Of a stretch of 64,000 bases of DNA, positions 36,086-48,600 are shown in pieces; within the stretch, counting starts at the first letter, position 1, and each line of letters starts with the position of its first letter. The position numbers were made by a program, and so were the translations under genes. Under the pieces are notes generated by a model. The model was not told where the DNA came from, did no database searches, and worked only from the letters and a program-made list of their open reading frames with translations. This DNA is from Dipteronia dyeriana (lineage: Eukaryota; Streptophyta; Magnoliopsida; Sapindales; Sapindaceae), in assembly GCA_032871835.1 (NCBI GenBank), contig CM065296.1:119546146-119610145 (forward strand), written 5' to 3'.

Positions 36086-37844
36086 CTAGATGTGTCTTGC
36101 AACTATAACTAGGCAATGCAAAGGTGCTCCAATATCAACCTTCTGCAGTTGCCTCATTGTACCCGCAACTATCATTTGATCCTCACTACCAAGCCGAGCG
36201 AACCCTACACAATCAGTGTCTTCGTTGTATGCTTCAAGGTAATACAATAAAATGATAACATTAGTTCCAATAGTTCATATTCTTCTACTTCAAACTTGAA
36301 TCTTAAAACACAATGAAAAAGCACATCTAAGATATAACAGCAATAGCACTCAATTAGCGAACCCGAAAATGAAAAGGCAAATCCAATTTATGTTTAAGCA
36401 CAAACTTCGTAGTCACTCCTAAAATAATCGTTTGAAACAATGGATGGCCTGAATGTAATTTTAACCCATAAGACTTACCAGGTTCTCCTTGCAAATTGTC
36501 CAACCTCCAAATGCTGCTCAATAGCAGTGTTGATCGTCATAAATCTGGGTGGTTCGTACTGCTTTCTTCCTCTGAAAAAATTAACGAATAAACCAGGAAA
36601 TCTAATCAGTTTATGTAATTTTAAAAACATATAACTATGTAGATGATATGAAACCAAGAATTTAAAAGTTTTAATACAAACCCGCACAAAGATTCAAATG
36701 ACGGTTCCTTGACACGTATATCTGTATTGACAAATTGAGAAGTGTTATTCTTCTATGATGTTTATCTTTAACGAAATATGGGACTCTGGATTTAGAGCTA
36801 ACACTATGTTTAACCGTCCACCTAGTAGTCTGGCATGGGAGTGGAAAGCCTAATAAACCATTGAAATGATCCATGAAAGAAATAAACCTCACCTAACAAG
36901 CAGAGTGTATGCAATCCAAGCAAAGATTTCTTTGAATTTTCTCATAAAAGCTATAAGGTCTCCAAGTTTCGGTAAAGAATGGAATCGAAACTGTCTCTCC
37001 ATAGCAGTACAGTTGTAACCCACAAATTCCAATTGCATTCATCACTGATGCATTGAAAATGACCTTGACCTGAACCCCCAAATTCTTGGCCCTAACAACC
37101 AGATCAGAGTGTGTTGTAGCTCTGCATCCCAAACCAAATTGTAAACATAAGCAATAAGAGTAAGCCAATAAAGAAAAACCACACAAGTCATACAAAACAT
37201 GTTGCAGAGGGAGCAAAGTAGTACCACATTTGACACAGAGAGATCCGAGTAATTCATTTGAAGCCATTAACACAATGAACGAATATATATATACACACAC
37301 AACCTGACGGACAAATTCGCTATGAAACCGATCAAAATGTTATATTTATTCTACTTCAAACTATAAAATTCAATAAAAGAACAATAAACCCAACAAGGAG
37401 CATATACAGATCAACAAAATCGAATTTCAGAGTCAATTGGACAAATTTGTTTTAAAAAAAAAAAGAAGCAAATTTGATAATACCCAAAAGGGTCACCGAC
37501 AACAAGAAAAGCCACATCAGAGTCTCGAGCTTCAGACAGAAAATGATCAGCTTTCTCTTCCACTGTTTCTCTATCTGCAACCGTAATTGGTCTCCCATAC
37601 AGCTTTTCCTGTGCAACAAATTAATTATTAAAACTTTAAAAGCATTCAAAGGCATCAAATACAGTGAAGATACCAATAAAAAAAATGCAATTACCAGAGT
37701 AGAGATGCCATCGGTGGACAAACCAAAAGAGAGAAGAGAAGTGTAAGCTTCAATATAAACCTTGTCGCATTTCTTCACAGCGTCTAGTCCTCCGAGTGTT
37801 ATGTCTCTCTCGTCACCCAAACTCAGTCCTATTATGTATAACAT
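36086..37844 (-). pseudogene. Second DPH5 copy, decayed by three single-base indels
   Basis: Exon-by-exon duplicate of the gene at 1-1163, including the 3' exons missing there: exons 37695-37844, 37484-37608, 36893-37121, 36682-36721, 36479-36571 and from 36232 down. Exon 3 is 229 nt instead of 230; the missing base lies near 36921-36925 and shifts the frame before the exon end. Exon 5 has one extra T near 36495, and the last exon lacks a base near 36103, giving a stop at 36086-36088. Substitutions also hit conserved sites (LYCYGE for LYRYGE, WRPYSF for WRPDSF). Its upstream flank is cut off 12 bases before the ATG by a 7.5-kb insertion. If expressed it would not give a full DPH5. The indels are all in short runs, so assembly error should be excluded. 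Confidence 0.85.
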
Positions 37845-38749
37845 CTCTCTCTCTCATGTGGCGCTCGGTTAGCACGGTGGAATAGAAATTGGAATGATAA
37901 TAGGAATGAGAATTGGAAAGGAAAGGAATGGAAAACTGATTTCTTTGTTTGATTGAGACTTTAGAATCAATATTTGAATCAGTAATATTTTGTTTGATTA
38001 ACAACTGAATGAAATGGAATGGAATCAACTGTATTTTGACCAAAATACCCCTAATTACAAAACATTTATAATAACATTATTCATTATGGATAATAATAAT
38101 AATAAAATATGAAAGTATATAATATATAATATTGGGTTAGAGCTCCACTACCCATCTCACGGAAAGGACCAAAACCGGATTTTCCCCACTGGCGGCCATC
38201 CTTCGGCCTAACAGGGTACTGTTCCGATCAGACTCTGACAGAGATGGATGGAGATCAGCAGGCCAGACTAGTCAGTACGTGGCTTTGTTAAACCTGAGTT
38301 CATCCTAGCCAGCAAACATACTGGTTCCGGATGTGTCCAGGGTGTCCAGCCGATATACCAAACTAGTATACAGGATCTGTTCTGATATGCAGGATCCTCA
38401 TAGGAGGCAAGCATAGAGCATACTGGGACCTTGGAGAACCATAGTTTCAGACACAGAGTCAGTAGAAGGTTGGGAGAGAGAGAAACTGTTTAGCTAGACA
38501 TTGAGATAAAAACCATAATCCTCTTTTTATTTCTTTTTTGTTCTTTCTTACAGAGAGGCAAGCTCTTCCTTTTATAGAGAAAGGAAAGAGAACCAGATCA
38601 TCCTGATCACTCTTTTGAGCTAGAGATAAGGATCAGACTGCGATATTTTACAAAGATAAGGGCAGCCGATAAAAGCAAATAGCTGGAAAGCTTAAAAGAA
38701 AACAACAAAGCGGCCGACAGAAAAAGCAGTGAACAGGAAGGGGCAAAGT

Positions 38750-39384
38750 TATGGACTGCTGAGATTGCACGTGGAGTGGTACTCATCGTCTGAATTGTGG
38801 GCTCCACAGATTGAACAGGGCCATGTGTCTGTAGGGTCATGGGAATCTTGGAGGAAGGACTATGGGAAAGGGTGGAGGCTTCTGGTGGGGTCTCTTGGGA
38901 CGTCAGGCAGTATGAAGATGACGTCTGTGTAGTCATTGTTGACGTCACAGAGGAAATTGAGCAGGGGGACCTGTATGTTGGTGCGATATAGGCCTTCATA
39001 GTCATAGGAAGTGTCCCACTCATAACAGATGTTGGTAGTCCACAGGAGCTGGGTAAGTGGGCTGACATTGTAGGGTATGCTAAAGATCCAGATGCAGCAA
39101 ACTCTCGCTGCCTGTTCAGAGTCCATCTTCCAAAGATGGTATTGGCCTATTAGGTTTGTGAGCTCGCCCTGCCACGCTTGTATGGGCTTGAACCACTGTA
39201 GGAATGTGAGGAGGTTAGATGGGCTAGTGCTCTGGACAAAGCCATACAAGGCTTGTAGGGGGAAGACCATAGCGTGGTGGTATAGGACTGACAAACACCA
39301 TAAGAACCAAAGTACTTGGTCTGAGTAGTAGTAAAAGGGGGGGGGGGGGGGGGGGGGGGGGGGGGAGAGAGATAAAAGGGTCAA
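38750..39384 (-). pseudogene. Unidentified C-terminal region, copy 3
   Basis: Beyond the G run the conserved region is found in another frame: SDQVLWFLWCLSVLYHHAM, then LLNFLCDVNNDYTDVIFILP, and near 38770-38825 the same C-x2-C-x9-H-x2-C motif as in the other copies (WPCSICGAHNSDDEYHSTC). A frame change also separates the last part from the rest (about 38860). Function unknown. Confidence 0.55.
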
Positions 39385-40882
39385 GAAAGGGCCTTTTTAT
39401 GTTGGAGACTAGGTGGTGGCAGCCTTGGCTGTTAACATGGGCCAGATAAATAGGAAGGTGAGAACTTGCAAAGTCGAAGATTTGTTGAGGGGAAGGGGTG
39501 TGGCCTGGAGGAAAAGAGGCTGAGAACTCTGGGGGAAAGCCAGGGGGAACTGGAACTTGTGGGGCCGCGGAGGAGGAAGACTGGGGAGACACCATGTAAA
39601 TCAAAGGGATTGGCCCAGTCCGAGAAAGGAGGTTGATAGGTTGAGGCCTCGAAAGCATGTCCGGGATAATATTATGATGTCCTTTTACATGCTTAACAGA
39701 GAAATCATATCTGGCGAACCAGTCTTTTAGCCTGAGAAGCAGGGGGTTTGGTGGAAGCTTGTTTCTGAATTCTAGGACCTTTGGAAAGGAGGAGTTGTCC
39801 ATTTCGACTGTAAAGTTGGAGGTCCTGAGGTGGAAATCGAATTTGGAAATGCCATTCTTTACTGCAAGGATTTCCTTGTAGATGGTATGGTAATGTTTCT
39901 GGGATTCTTTAAACTGACCACTGGCATAGCCGCAATACTGACGGGTGTTTGGGGTCTCTTCAATAAGGATAGCACCCCAGAAGTGGTCACTGGCATCTGT
40001 TTGGAGGATGAGGCAGCCAGAAGAGGGAATGTGCAGAGGAGTAGGATGTTGTGCAGCTCTTTTAAGGTGGGAGACTGCTTCAGTGTGCAGGGTATTCCAT
40101 TGGGGAGGCTCCTTCTTGAGAAGCTTGGCTAGGCAGGTGGTGAAACGACCTGCTTGTGGGATGAAATCCCTGACATAGTTGACAATTCCTAGAAATTGCT
40201 GAAGCTGTCTCAAAGTGAGGTGGCTATCTGGAAAATCAAGCAACTGGCTGGCAAGATGAGGTCCGGGGCTATAGGCCCCATCCTTGATCCGCATGCCTAG
40301 AAATTCGACTTCTGGAACCCCTATTGAGCTTTTCTTGTCGGATAACATGATCCCATGTTCTTGAAGAATCTGGTGGAACTTTTCCAGGAGCAGATTATGG
40401 GACTGGTTGTCTTTTGAGAACAGTAGAATGTCATCTATATAAAGTAGTGCTGAGCACAGCAGGGGCTGGAATATTCGTGTTACGGCCTTCTGGAAAAGGG
40501 AGGGAGCTGTCTTGAGCCCAAATGGGAGGACGGTCCATTGGTAATGGGCATTGGGAAGGTAAAAAGCAGTTTTGGGCCTATCCTGTGGATGGATACCAAT
40601 CTGCCAGAAAGCTCCTTTTAAATCGAATTTGGAGAAAACTGTTGCGCCGGGTATGTGAGAAAACAAGGCGTTGGGCCTAGGAACAGGAAACTTGTCGTCC
40701 TGTAGAAAGAGATTGAGGGGCTTGTAGTCAATGACGAGCCTTTTCTTTCCCCTGGTCTTTTCAGACCTTTTTTCCACATAAAAGGCTTGGCAGGCCCATG
40801 GAGAGGAGGTGGGCTCAATCAGGCCTTGGTCGAGGAGAGATTGGCATTCTTCTGTAGCCATTGTGAGGTCGGAGGGGGACAT
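39224..40882 (-). pseudogene. Viral reverse transcriptase and RNase H, copy 3
   Basis: The longest viral fragment, 552 codons, and open further upstream to the stop near 41235. RT motifs: LIEPTSSPWACQAFYVEK, FSKFDLKGAFWQIGI, LPFGLKTAPSLFQ and the active site YIDDILLFS near 40418-40445. RNase H: LQTDASDHFWGAILIEE and HHNIIPDMLSRPQP. After a Pro-rich linker the frame runs into the G run at 39337-39365 (encoding polyproline) and leaves the C-terminal-region frame. The polymerase domains themselves have no stop. Confidence 0.86.
39337..39365 (+). repeat. 29-base G homopolymer
   Basis: An uninterrupted G run on the plus strand (C run in the viral sense) located in the linker after RNase H. The inverted pair has only a short interrupted G stretch here (aaaagggtggtgatataaaa). 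Confidence 0.9.
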
Positions 40883-41233
40883 TCCTGTATGTGTGGCCTT
40901 AGTGGGATTGATGTCTTCATTTAGCTTGAAAGGGAGGCTAATGAAGAAATCGGGATTTTTCCAGAGTGGGTGTGGGTGTGTAAAATCAGTGTGACTATTG
41001 GCGCAGAAATTCTGGAGCCTTTTTTGAACCTCTTTGAAATCAGGGTTTATGGTTGACAGAAGGAAAATTTTTGGAATGTCAATAAACGGTTTAAATTCCT
41101 TTTTAAACCGGATGCCCTGAGGTAAAATCCTGATGGATTTTGCCTGGCTGTAAATGTCCCAGCCGATGAGGATGTCCTTGTCAGGTAGAGGAGTTCCGAT
41201 AATATAGGTCCAGAGAATGAAGGATGGGAAGAA

Positions 41234-42622
41234 CTATAGTCCAATTTTTTGCTTTGAGATCAGGTGGGTGCTGAAGAGTTGGCCGTCTGCAGCAAGAAAT
41301 TGGTTTTCTTCTTGTTTCCAGGCATCTGGAGGGATGACATTTGGGTTCATCATGGAGGAGTGGGCTCCTGTGTCAAAATAAGCAATGACAGGAACTGGTT
41401 TGGAGTATTTTGAAGGTATGACTTGGATTTTTACTTGTGGACCAGTGGTTCCTTCATTTGAGGCTTGGTAGGCCTCTGATGGGTAGCTTTGATCAGAAAC
41501 GCTGGAGTTGTCTGAGTCTTCTGAAGGACTGGTGATGTCTGAATCTAACATCATGAATGAAGTTAGTTTGCTGACATCCTTTTGTTCCGAGAAATAGGAC
41601 TCGACGTCTGCGTCAGAGGGGATTTCTTCTGCGACTTGTCTCAGCTGTCTGATGAGTTTGGCCGATTTTGCTCTTTTGTTTGGACATTGCTTTGCAAAAT
41701 GCCCTTCTTGTCCGCAGGCAAAACATTTGTTCGATTTGTTCCAGGATCTCCTCGGTTTCTTTCTGTAATACTTGTATTTTCTGGAACCCGGAAACCTTTT
41801 TGGGTTTCGTGGCTTATGAGGTCTATGCATGTTTGGCGTGTTAACTCTGCAGTTGCAATGTTCATCGGATCTGCATTTTAAGTGGTAATCTGGTGGGAAC
41901 TTACAGTGCCTGCTGTACCTCTTTCCCTCCTTTAACATTTTTGAAAAAACGCTCTGTGTAGCGCAAAGCTTTTCCAAGGCAGTGTGGGTGAACATATGAA
42001 TTTCTCCCAAGGTGATTTCTCTAAGGCTTTTTCCTGAGAATTCAATCAGCCTTTGCAGTTCTCCTTGGAGTTCTGATGGGAGAGAGTTCAGGTATACTTG
42101 CCTTAAAGTCTCGTCATGGACACCACCAAGAGCATGGTATCTGAATGACATGCGCCTGTAGTGGAAGTCAATGTCTTCTCTGTTTAGGGAGCACACCGTC
42201 ATTTCGAAAAACTCTTGCCTGGTCTGTTTGTAGAACTGGGAAACATCTCCGAGAAATTCTCTAAAGATGATTCCTGTGGCTATTGAGACTGAGCCACATC
42301 TGACCAACTGCAGTTGTCTGTATTCGTCGAGAGCCTGATACCAGTCTCTGAGAGATCCGGTGAATCTGGAGACAAATTCCCGTAAAATGGTTTCAACGTT
42401 GTCACCTCCTTTGGCAATCTGGAGGTCTAACCAGACACTCATCTCAGACATTCTTTTGCGCCATTGTCTGGGGGCAACTTCATCGAAGTTAAACCACGGA
42501 CCGTTTGTAGGCTTAGGGGAAGCGTTGTTCGCTTGAGCAGTGTCCCTTTGGGTTCGGTCAGGTTGGTCACCAGGTATTGGCCGAGGTATTTCTGTGGTTT
42601 CTGACTCAGATGATGTACTCAT
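41234..42622 (-). pseudogene. Viral capsid, zinc knuckle and protease N-terminal part, copy 3
   Basis: The frame is open from the stop near 42870. Capsid-like sequence (WFNFDEVAPRQWRKRMSEMS, FSKMLKEGKRYSRHCKFPPD) precedes the knuckle CFACGQEGHFAKQC at about 41690-41731. The aspartic protease active site YFDTGAHSSMMNP follows near 41360-41390. A TAG near 41235 ends the fragment inside the protease. The capsid packages the genome and the knuckle binds nucleic acid. Confidence 0.82.
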
Positions 42623-42871
42623 GGCATGGGTGGATGGTTGAGGGTCAGGTTGGGTTGAGGGCTGTGGATCGGCCCTTGTAGCCAGGAAAACCTGGGACAG
42701 GTCATCAGGGTCTGAGCCATTGGAGGTGTCCGGTGTGTAGTCAGAATGATAAGTTTCCCAAGAAGAGGTGGAAGAGGATTCAGAAGTATCTGTTTCTGAG
42801 GAGGGCAGGTCTGGGGAAAATAGGTGATGGGGAGATGTATAAAAGGCTTGTTTACGATGATCTGGGGGAGG

Positions 42872-44461
42872 TTAATATTGTGAAGTATGTTGCTTCTTTT
42901 TGTGGGAGGATTTCTTTTCTTTGCTTGATGAAGGCTTGTCTGTAGGCAACGGTGGATATTTTCGAAAAAGATCTCCAGTTGATTTGAAAAACTGTGAGTG
43001 ATCAGGAGGGCGTAACGGAGGAGGTGGTGTTTGTGTTGGGAAAACTACAGCTGGGGAATAAGGATGAGGGCTAGGAATGTAAGGGGAGGTAACAAAATGG
43101 TCTCTGGTTATTTGGTCTAACTGGTCTTTCAGCCGTCTGATTTCTCTTTCTTTTTCATCAAACTCAGGGCCAAAATACCCTTGGCTAATATACTGATGTA
43201 GGTCAGTATCTAGCCTAGTAACCTTTTTCTGTAAATCGGTGTACATATTCCGCAATGTGGAATCTAAATGCTGAAGGTGGCTGTCTTGCTGGGAGACTTG
43301 GTGCGAAACCTTGTCTATTTTTTGGTCGATCGAGTGGAGGACTCTGTTTTGGACCGATGCATTGCGGGTGTGCCAGTTGAGGACTTGTTCAGCCTGTGAA
43401 GGCTGTTTGTGTGATCCATCAGGCAGTACTTCTGTTGACTGGATAAAGGGCCTGGAATATAAATTCCTGTCAGGATTCGATGATGAATCCAGAGGGGGAA
43501 AATCCTTGTCGTAGCTGGAGGCCATGTAGCATGGGATTGGCTCTGGAGTGATTTGTGTTTTATGGAGCAGTCCTTCTTCTTCAAGGATTTGGAGGGCTCT
43601 TTGATATATGGGAAGAGGCTTGTTCTTTACTGGTCTGAGACCGATCCAAGAGCTGTGAGGGTCTTCAGGTTTCTTGTAGGAGGTCACAGGTTTACAGGAG
43701 CTTTTCTCCTGTTTGTAGCAGGACCTACATTCACAGTCTGCGTCACACATGTCTGGGTCTACGTCCCAGATGAAATGCCCGTTGATTTTGTCAGTGTAGA
43801 CAGGTGTCTCGTCGGCTTCGAAGTGACGGATGAGGATTTCTTGTTCCGTGGTGACTGGTCTGATTGTCAGTATTTGAAAGACTGGGGGAGCGCTGGCGGA
43901 TGCTTCTGTGATGGGAGGGACAGCATCTGAGGTGCCAACTTGTTCATATGTGGTCTGGATTGATCCATCAGCCAATTTTGTGAACTTTGTTTCGGCTGCC
44001 ACAACAGGGGTTGTGTTTTGGAAAGCCTTTTCGTAGTTGGTTATCCAGTTGAGAGGCATGATCTCTGTGAGTTTTTCTTTGGGCAGTTGCTTGGGGATTT
44101 GAATAATTGTGGGGATCTCATCTTCTCTTTCAGCTTTGATGAAGATGGTATCGCCTGAATGTCCAGGGATGGGAAGATCAAGAGCATGATCTTGGAGTCT
44201 GTAAGCAATTTGATGATGAAGGGTTGCCATGTAGGAATTTGGCATCATTGGTGCTCCTATGATTTGTAGTTGGATTTTGAGACAATTGTGTAAGTTCAGG
44301 TCTCTGAGAGGTATGTTGAAGTTTGGATAATAGGTAAGCGAGATGCTTCCTGCATGTAACGTGGAGAGGCACGTGCCAATGACTGCGTGCTCATACTGTT
44401 TGTAGATGGTGTTGAGCAGGGCAATCCGGGCCGTGACAGGCAATCCTTTCCTACCATGCAA
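42872..44461 (-). pseudogene. Viral movement protein and linker, copy 3
   Basis: The frame is open from about 44813. The region LHAGSISLTYYPNFNIPL with ALDLPIPGHSGDTIFIKAE corresponds to the 30K-type movement protein core, which enlarges plasmodesmata for cell-to-cell spread. A Cys-rich stretch (CDADCECRSC, about 43725-43755) follows, then a coiled-coil-like part with LHQYISQGYFGPEFDEKERE. It ends in a TAA near 42870 where the plus-strand arm continues in frame. Neither arm of the inverted pair has the movement-protein part, so this is the only copy in the window. Confidence 0.8.
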
Positions 44462-44816
44462 GGTAAGGATTATTCTAATAGCTCCGATGTGCAGGTGGGT
44501 ATACCCTTCTTTGATCCACTGTTCAATGAGTGGTTGACCAATTTCTAGGTCAACATACTGTTCAGTAGACGAGACAGGAATCAGACAGTTGTCCAGGGCA
44601 GTAGACTGGACGTATTCTTTTACTGGAGGAGATCGGTGCTGTACTAGAGCAGTAACTCGTCTGGAAAGCGATTTGCTGCGTTTAAATATAGTATATGGAT
44701 TTAACAGGGGTAGAGCTGTTTCGGTAATCTGGGCTGATTCTGGGATATGGGTGTACTCTACAAGATGTTGGATTTTGTTTGTTTGTGATTGTCTGATAGA
44801 AACATTAGAGGAATAT

Positions 44817-44967
44817 TAATACTATTATATATTATATAAATATATTACATAATTATATATATTATTAATAAATATTATTATATATAATATTAATATTATG
44901 TATATAAATAATTAGAAAATAACGTATATATTACATATAATATATACATAATACATAATATACTATA

Positions 44968-45007
<40 letters not shown>

Positions 45008-45089
45008 GTAATAATATAAGATATGCAACAATAATATATGTAAATAATATATATATATATATATATAATATGTAATAATATAAGATATG

Positions 45090-45124
<35 letters not shown>

Positions 45125-45125
45125 A
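44817..45125. repeat. AT-rich region with (TA)n microsatellites
   Basis: Nearly pure A/T with alternating TA tracts near 44973-45003, 45048-45067 and 45092-45120. It borders the 5' end of viral copy 3 inside the TIR element, the type of site where florendovirus-like integrations have been described. Confidence 0.9.
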
Positions 45126-45439
45126 TTTTTAGAAATGAGAGTATTTTTGGAATATAGTTGGAGATAGAGGGTTATTTTTGGAAGAGAAAATCTGTTAATG
45201 GAATGGAATTGGCATTCCATTGGTTTTTGGATGGAATACCCATTCCACCAAAATGGTGGAATCCACATTCCAATGGAATATCAATTCCATTAGCATTTAA
45301 CAAACCAAACAAATGAAATGGATTTCTTTCCATTTCATTCCATTCCACTCAACCAAACACACCTTAGTGTTTTTATCTGCTAAAAACTAGCTCTAGCTCG
45401 AAACTACTCTTAAAACCCTTCAAAAGAAAAAAGATGGGC

Positions 45440-45668
45440 CGGAACTTACAGGGCCAGTCACTGACCGTTGGATGTTTTCTCTATCAATCCAATGGTTATA
45501 AGTATTTTTCTCAACAAACCGACACCGTTGAACTCCCTTTTAACAACCGTAGCCTGATTTTTGCGCGTTAATGGTTTCTTCTTCGATGATTTTGAGTTTA
45601 TTAAAGCGATCTCTAAGCTAATCAGTGAAAACCCAGATCGTTTGTTCTTTGGTCTCTCTTATGTTCAG
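45440..45668 (+). other. Duplicate of the exon-like segment upstream of DPH5
   Basis: Near-identical to 1340-1569, including the donor CAG|GTTAGA (exon end 45668). The frame here reads NGFFFDDFEFIKAISKLISE. Homology with copy 1 stops shortly after, at about 45685, which marks the right edge of the DPH5-locus duplication. Confidence 0.5.
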
Positions 45669-45689
45669 GTTAGATTTCTATCAATCGCT

Positions 45690-48600
45690 ACTATGTATGA
45701 GAAAAAAAAAAGTAAAACTTTAAATAATTCTAAAGAGAACAATCGAATACATGAATACATGGACCTAAACCTAACAAAAGAATACAGAGACTTTGAAACA
45801 TGATAAACCAGATAAAATAATGAACGGTGAAAAAGGAAAATAAAGAAAATTTATTCTTAAAACCCTTAAACAAACAAAAAAAAATAATACCTTAAATCAA
45901 TAAATATTTAAAAAAAAAAAATCGTACAAGAGAAATTCTGAACAAGAGAAGAAAACCAAGATAAGAAAAATATATGAAAAGAGAAGAAAATAACAAACCC
46001 AGAACTAAGAGAGATGAGATAGGAAGAAAAGAACTCGAGTTTGGTTTAAGTTAACTTTGAGAGAGATCTGGAGAAAAGAATTCGAGTTTAGTTTAAGAGA
46101 GGAGGGAGAAGAGTTTTGAGAATTGAGATTAGGTTAACTTCGAGAGAAGAGATTTGAGATTTATATGGTCGGGAGCTGGGGTTTAAACTCAGCCGCTTGA
46201 AGTTAGCAGGTTGAATACAAGAGATTTGAGATTTATAGGCAGATACTTCAGGACCGTTGGTGCCATATTGTCAATTACTACTGGGTTAAAAAACTAGGGA
46301 TTTTTTGTTTTTTCCGTATAGAATTTAATGGATGAAAATTAAACTTATTAAATTATTTTATTTTTTAAAAATTTAAAAGTATATAAAATAAAATAATAAA
46401 TAATAAATAATAAATCATAACTTTTAAATTAATTCAAAATCACTGTATTATAATTAAATTATTCACTTCCAAATCTATTTTCCAAAGAAGATATATTTCC
46501 AATTTCATTTTAATGTATATGTCTTAGAATTCTTTTTTAAAATATATTTCTTATTTTAAATGGGGTTTAGAAAAGAAAAGAAAACCCTAATAACTTTTCA
46601 TACTAAAATTTGTCTACAGTATTGAGTAGATTTCATGGTTGTTTGAAGATGTTATAGTATATATATATATATATATGATCAGATTAAACCAATTTAAATT
46701 TGTAATTTAAAAATTTGACTTCAACATCTCATCTATCTATGTGTACTTAATTTAAGAGTTATAAATACATTCAAATCGCAACCATTGGATTAAGAGCACA
46801 TGAATGGTTGAGATATTGAAATCAAAATTTTAAATTACAAATTTAAGTTGATTTAACTTGACTCATATATATATAAAATTAAAAAAAAACCTATTTTTAA
46901 AAAACAAAACCAAATTTTTTTTTAGCCTGTGTATATTGATTTGAATTTTTTAACAATAAAACGAACTTAAACTTATTTTTTGTTTTTACGGAACAAATAA
47001 AATTATATTATTTGATAAAAAATTTATTTTATTAAATTGAATTTTGTTTGTACAAGATCATATAAAATCTTATAAAGATTTTTGGTATACATATAAAATT
47101 ATTTATTTTCTGATAATTTTACTTAAAAAAATAAATATATTGACAGTATATTCAAATGTGAGAAAAGAACAAAAGCAAACATGTTTTTTAGGTTCAGATT
47201 TCTTTCTCCATCGGTTTTTAGAAAAAATTTAAACTATTTAATTTTCAAACAAAAAATTAAACAACCCCTTAACGTGCGTTTGGTATAGCTTTTATAAGGA
47301 TTAAAAATACTTTTTTATGTTATAAGTTATTTTGAGATTTTTTCAGTTGTTTGTAAAATTCAAAACAGTTTTTTTAATATATAAATTAAATATATTAAAT
47401 ATATTATCATCATCTTTTTAGTAATTTACACGAATAAAAACTATTTTTAAAAATATATTTTAAACACGTCTTTTTTATAATTTACACAACCAATATCATT
47501 TTTATTATAAACTCTAGTCGTTAAAAAGTTTCTATAAAAGATCTACACTATAAACTATATTTAAAAAATCATATCAATCTTATCTTTAAACGACTCAACT
47601 TTTTAATCGTAAAATTTAAAGTCAAGTCTTAACATTTCTAGATACACGTCAAACATTAATTTTTGTAATTAATGCAAACCTTCTCTAGATACGAAACAGA
47701 CATAAAAAAAATAAGGGTTATAATCATTTGACCCATGTGGTTTTACTATATTCTCTATTGTCCCTTTCTAGTTTTAATATTCTCCACTTTTCACCCTCCC
47801 ATACATAAATATACAATCCAATTTCACAATATAAATATATCTATATAGGGTGAAAATAAAAAATATTAAAATTAGAGGGGAGAAAGTGGAGAGTAAAATA
47901 AACTACAGAGAGGAAAATTATTTCCCTAAAAAGTAATCCTATCATAATGTTCAAAATGCTTTAATTATTTAATTCAGTACAAACTTGGTTTAAATTAACC
48001 AACCTTTTTTTAATAATTAAATAAACCAATTGTCCGTGATGGGTTAGAGATTAATATATATATATATATGAAACTAAAAAAATTATATAAATTTTTAAAA
48101 AAGAAATAGACTTTTTTTAAAAATATTTTATCTCCAACCAGGGAGAGTAAAAACAATAATTTTCTTTAAAAAAAAAATACAACTACCAATTAAATCATGA
48201 TTTAAAAAAAAATAATCAAGTTGCTTACGACTTTTACTAAAGTGACCAAATTGATCATTATATTTTTTCAAAATACTAAGTTTTTCTAACATAGTTCTGT
48301 TAGCCAATTTTAATTGTATATGGGTAAAATTGTACTTTATTCATAATCAATATAATAATAGCACATGCACAATTTTTTTAACACATGTATATTTTTAATT
48401 TTTTAATTTTTAAATATTTTTGAAAACAATACTTATATAATATCTTTTTATAAAATAAAAGAAAAACAATTATATAAAATTAGTAAAAGACTAAAGTTGA
48501 AATGAATGGTAACTTTGTTTATAAAATAAGGGTATAATTTACATTATTTTATTAATTTTTTTGAGATTTGTTTAGATAATTTTAATTTTAAAAGATACAA

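Larger units (their letters stand above)
38145..44815 (-). mobile_element. Endogenous caulimovirid copy 3, nearly complete
   Basis: 6.67 kb of pararetroviral DNA, the most complete copy. In transcription order: movement protein of the 30K type (about 44815-43990), linker with coiled coil, capsid with zinc knuckle, aspartic protease, RT, RNase H, C-terminal region, TATA box (about 38567-38576) and poly(A) signal, tail ending near 38145. The single long frame is broken by two in-frame stops (near 42870 and 41235) and by a 29-base G run. No ATG is found in frame at the 5' end, so the start of the movement protein is missing. (TA)n-rich DNA borders the 5' end and AT-rich DNA the 3' end, as reported for florendovirus integrations. 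The lack of LTRs argues against a retrotransposon; genus assignment is tentative. Confidence 0.88.
37856..45363. mobile_element. TIR element (MITE-like) carrying a nested viral insertion
   Basis: Comparison with the upstream region of DPH5 copy 1 places an insertion here: the flanks 'ctctctctc' and 'ttagtgttttt' are contiguous in copy 1 near 1170-1176. The ends are inverted and similar: the left reads tgtggcgctcggttag then gcacggtggaat, and the right, reverse complemented, GGTGTGTTTGGTTGAGTGG followed by AATGG repeats. Without the viral copy the element would be about 0.8 kb. It carries many 'ggaatgg' / 'ccattcc' repeats near both ends (37885-38020 and 45195-45350), usual for this kind of plant element. 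No transposase. Confidence 0.7.

Noticed and set aside
45120..45268. Frames rich in Ile-Tyr across (TA)n tracts (also near 61281-61705)
   Set aside because: They are produced by translating microsatellite DNA and have no other coding evidence.
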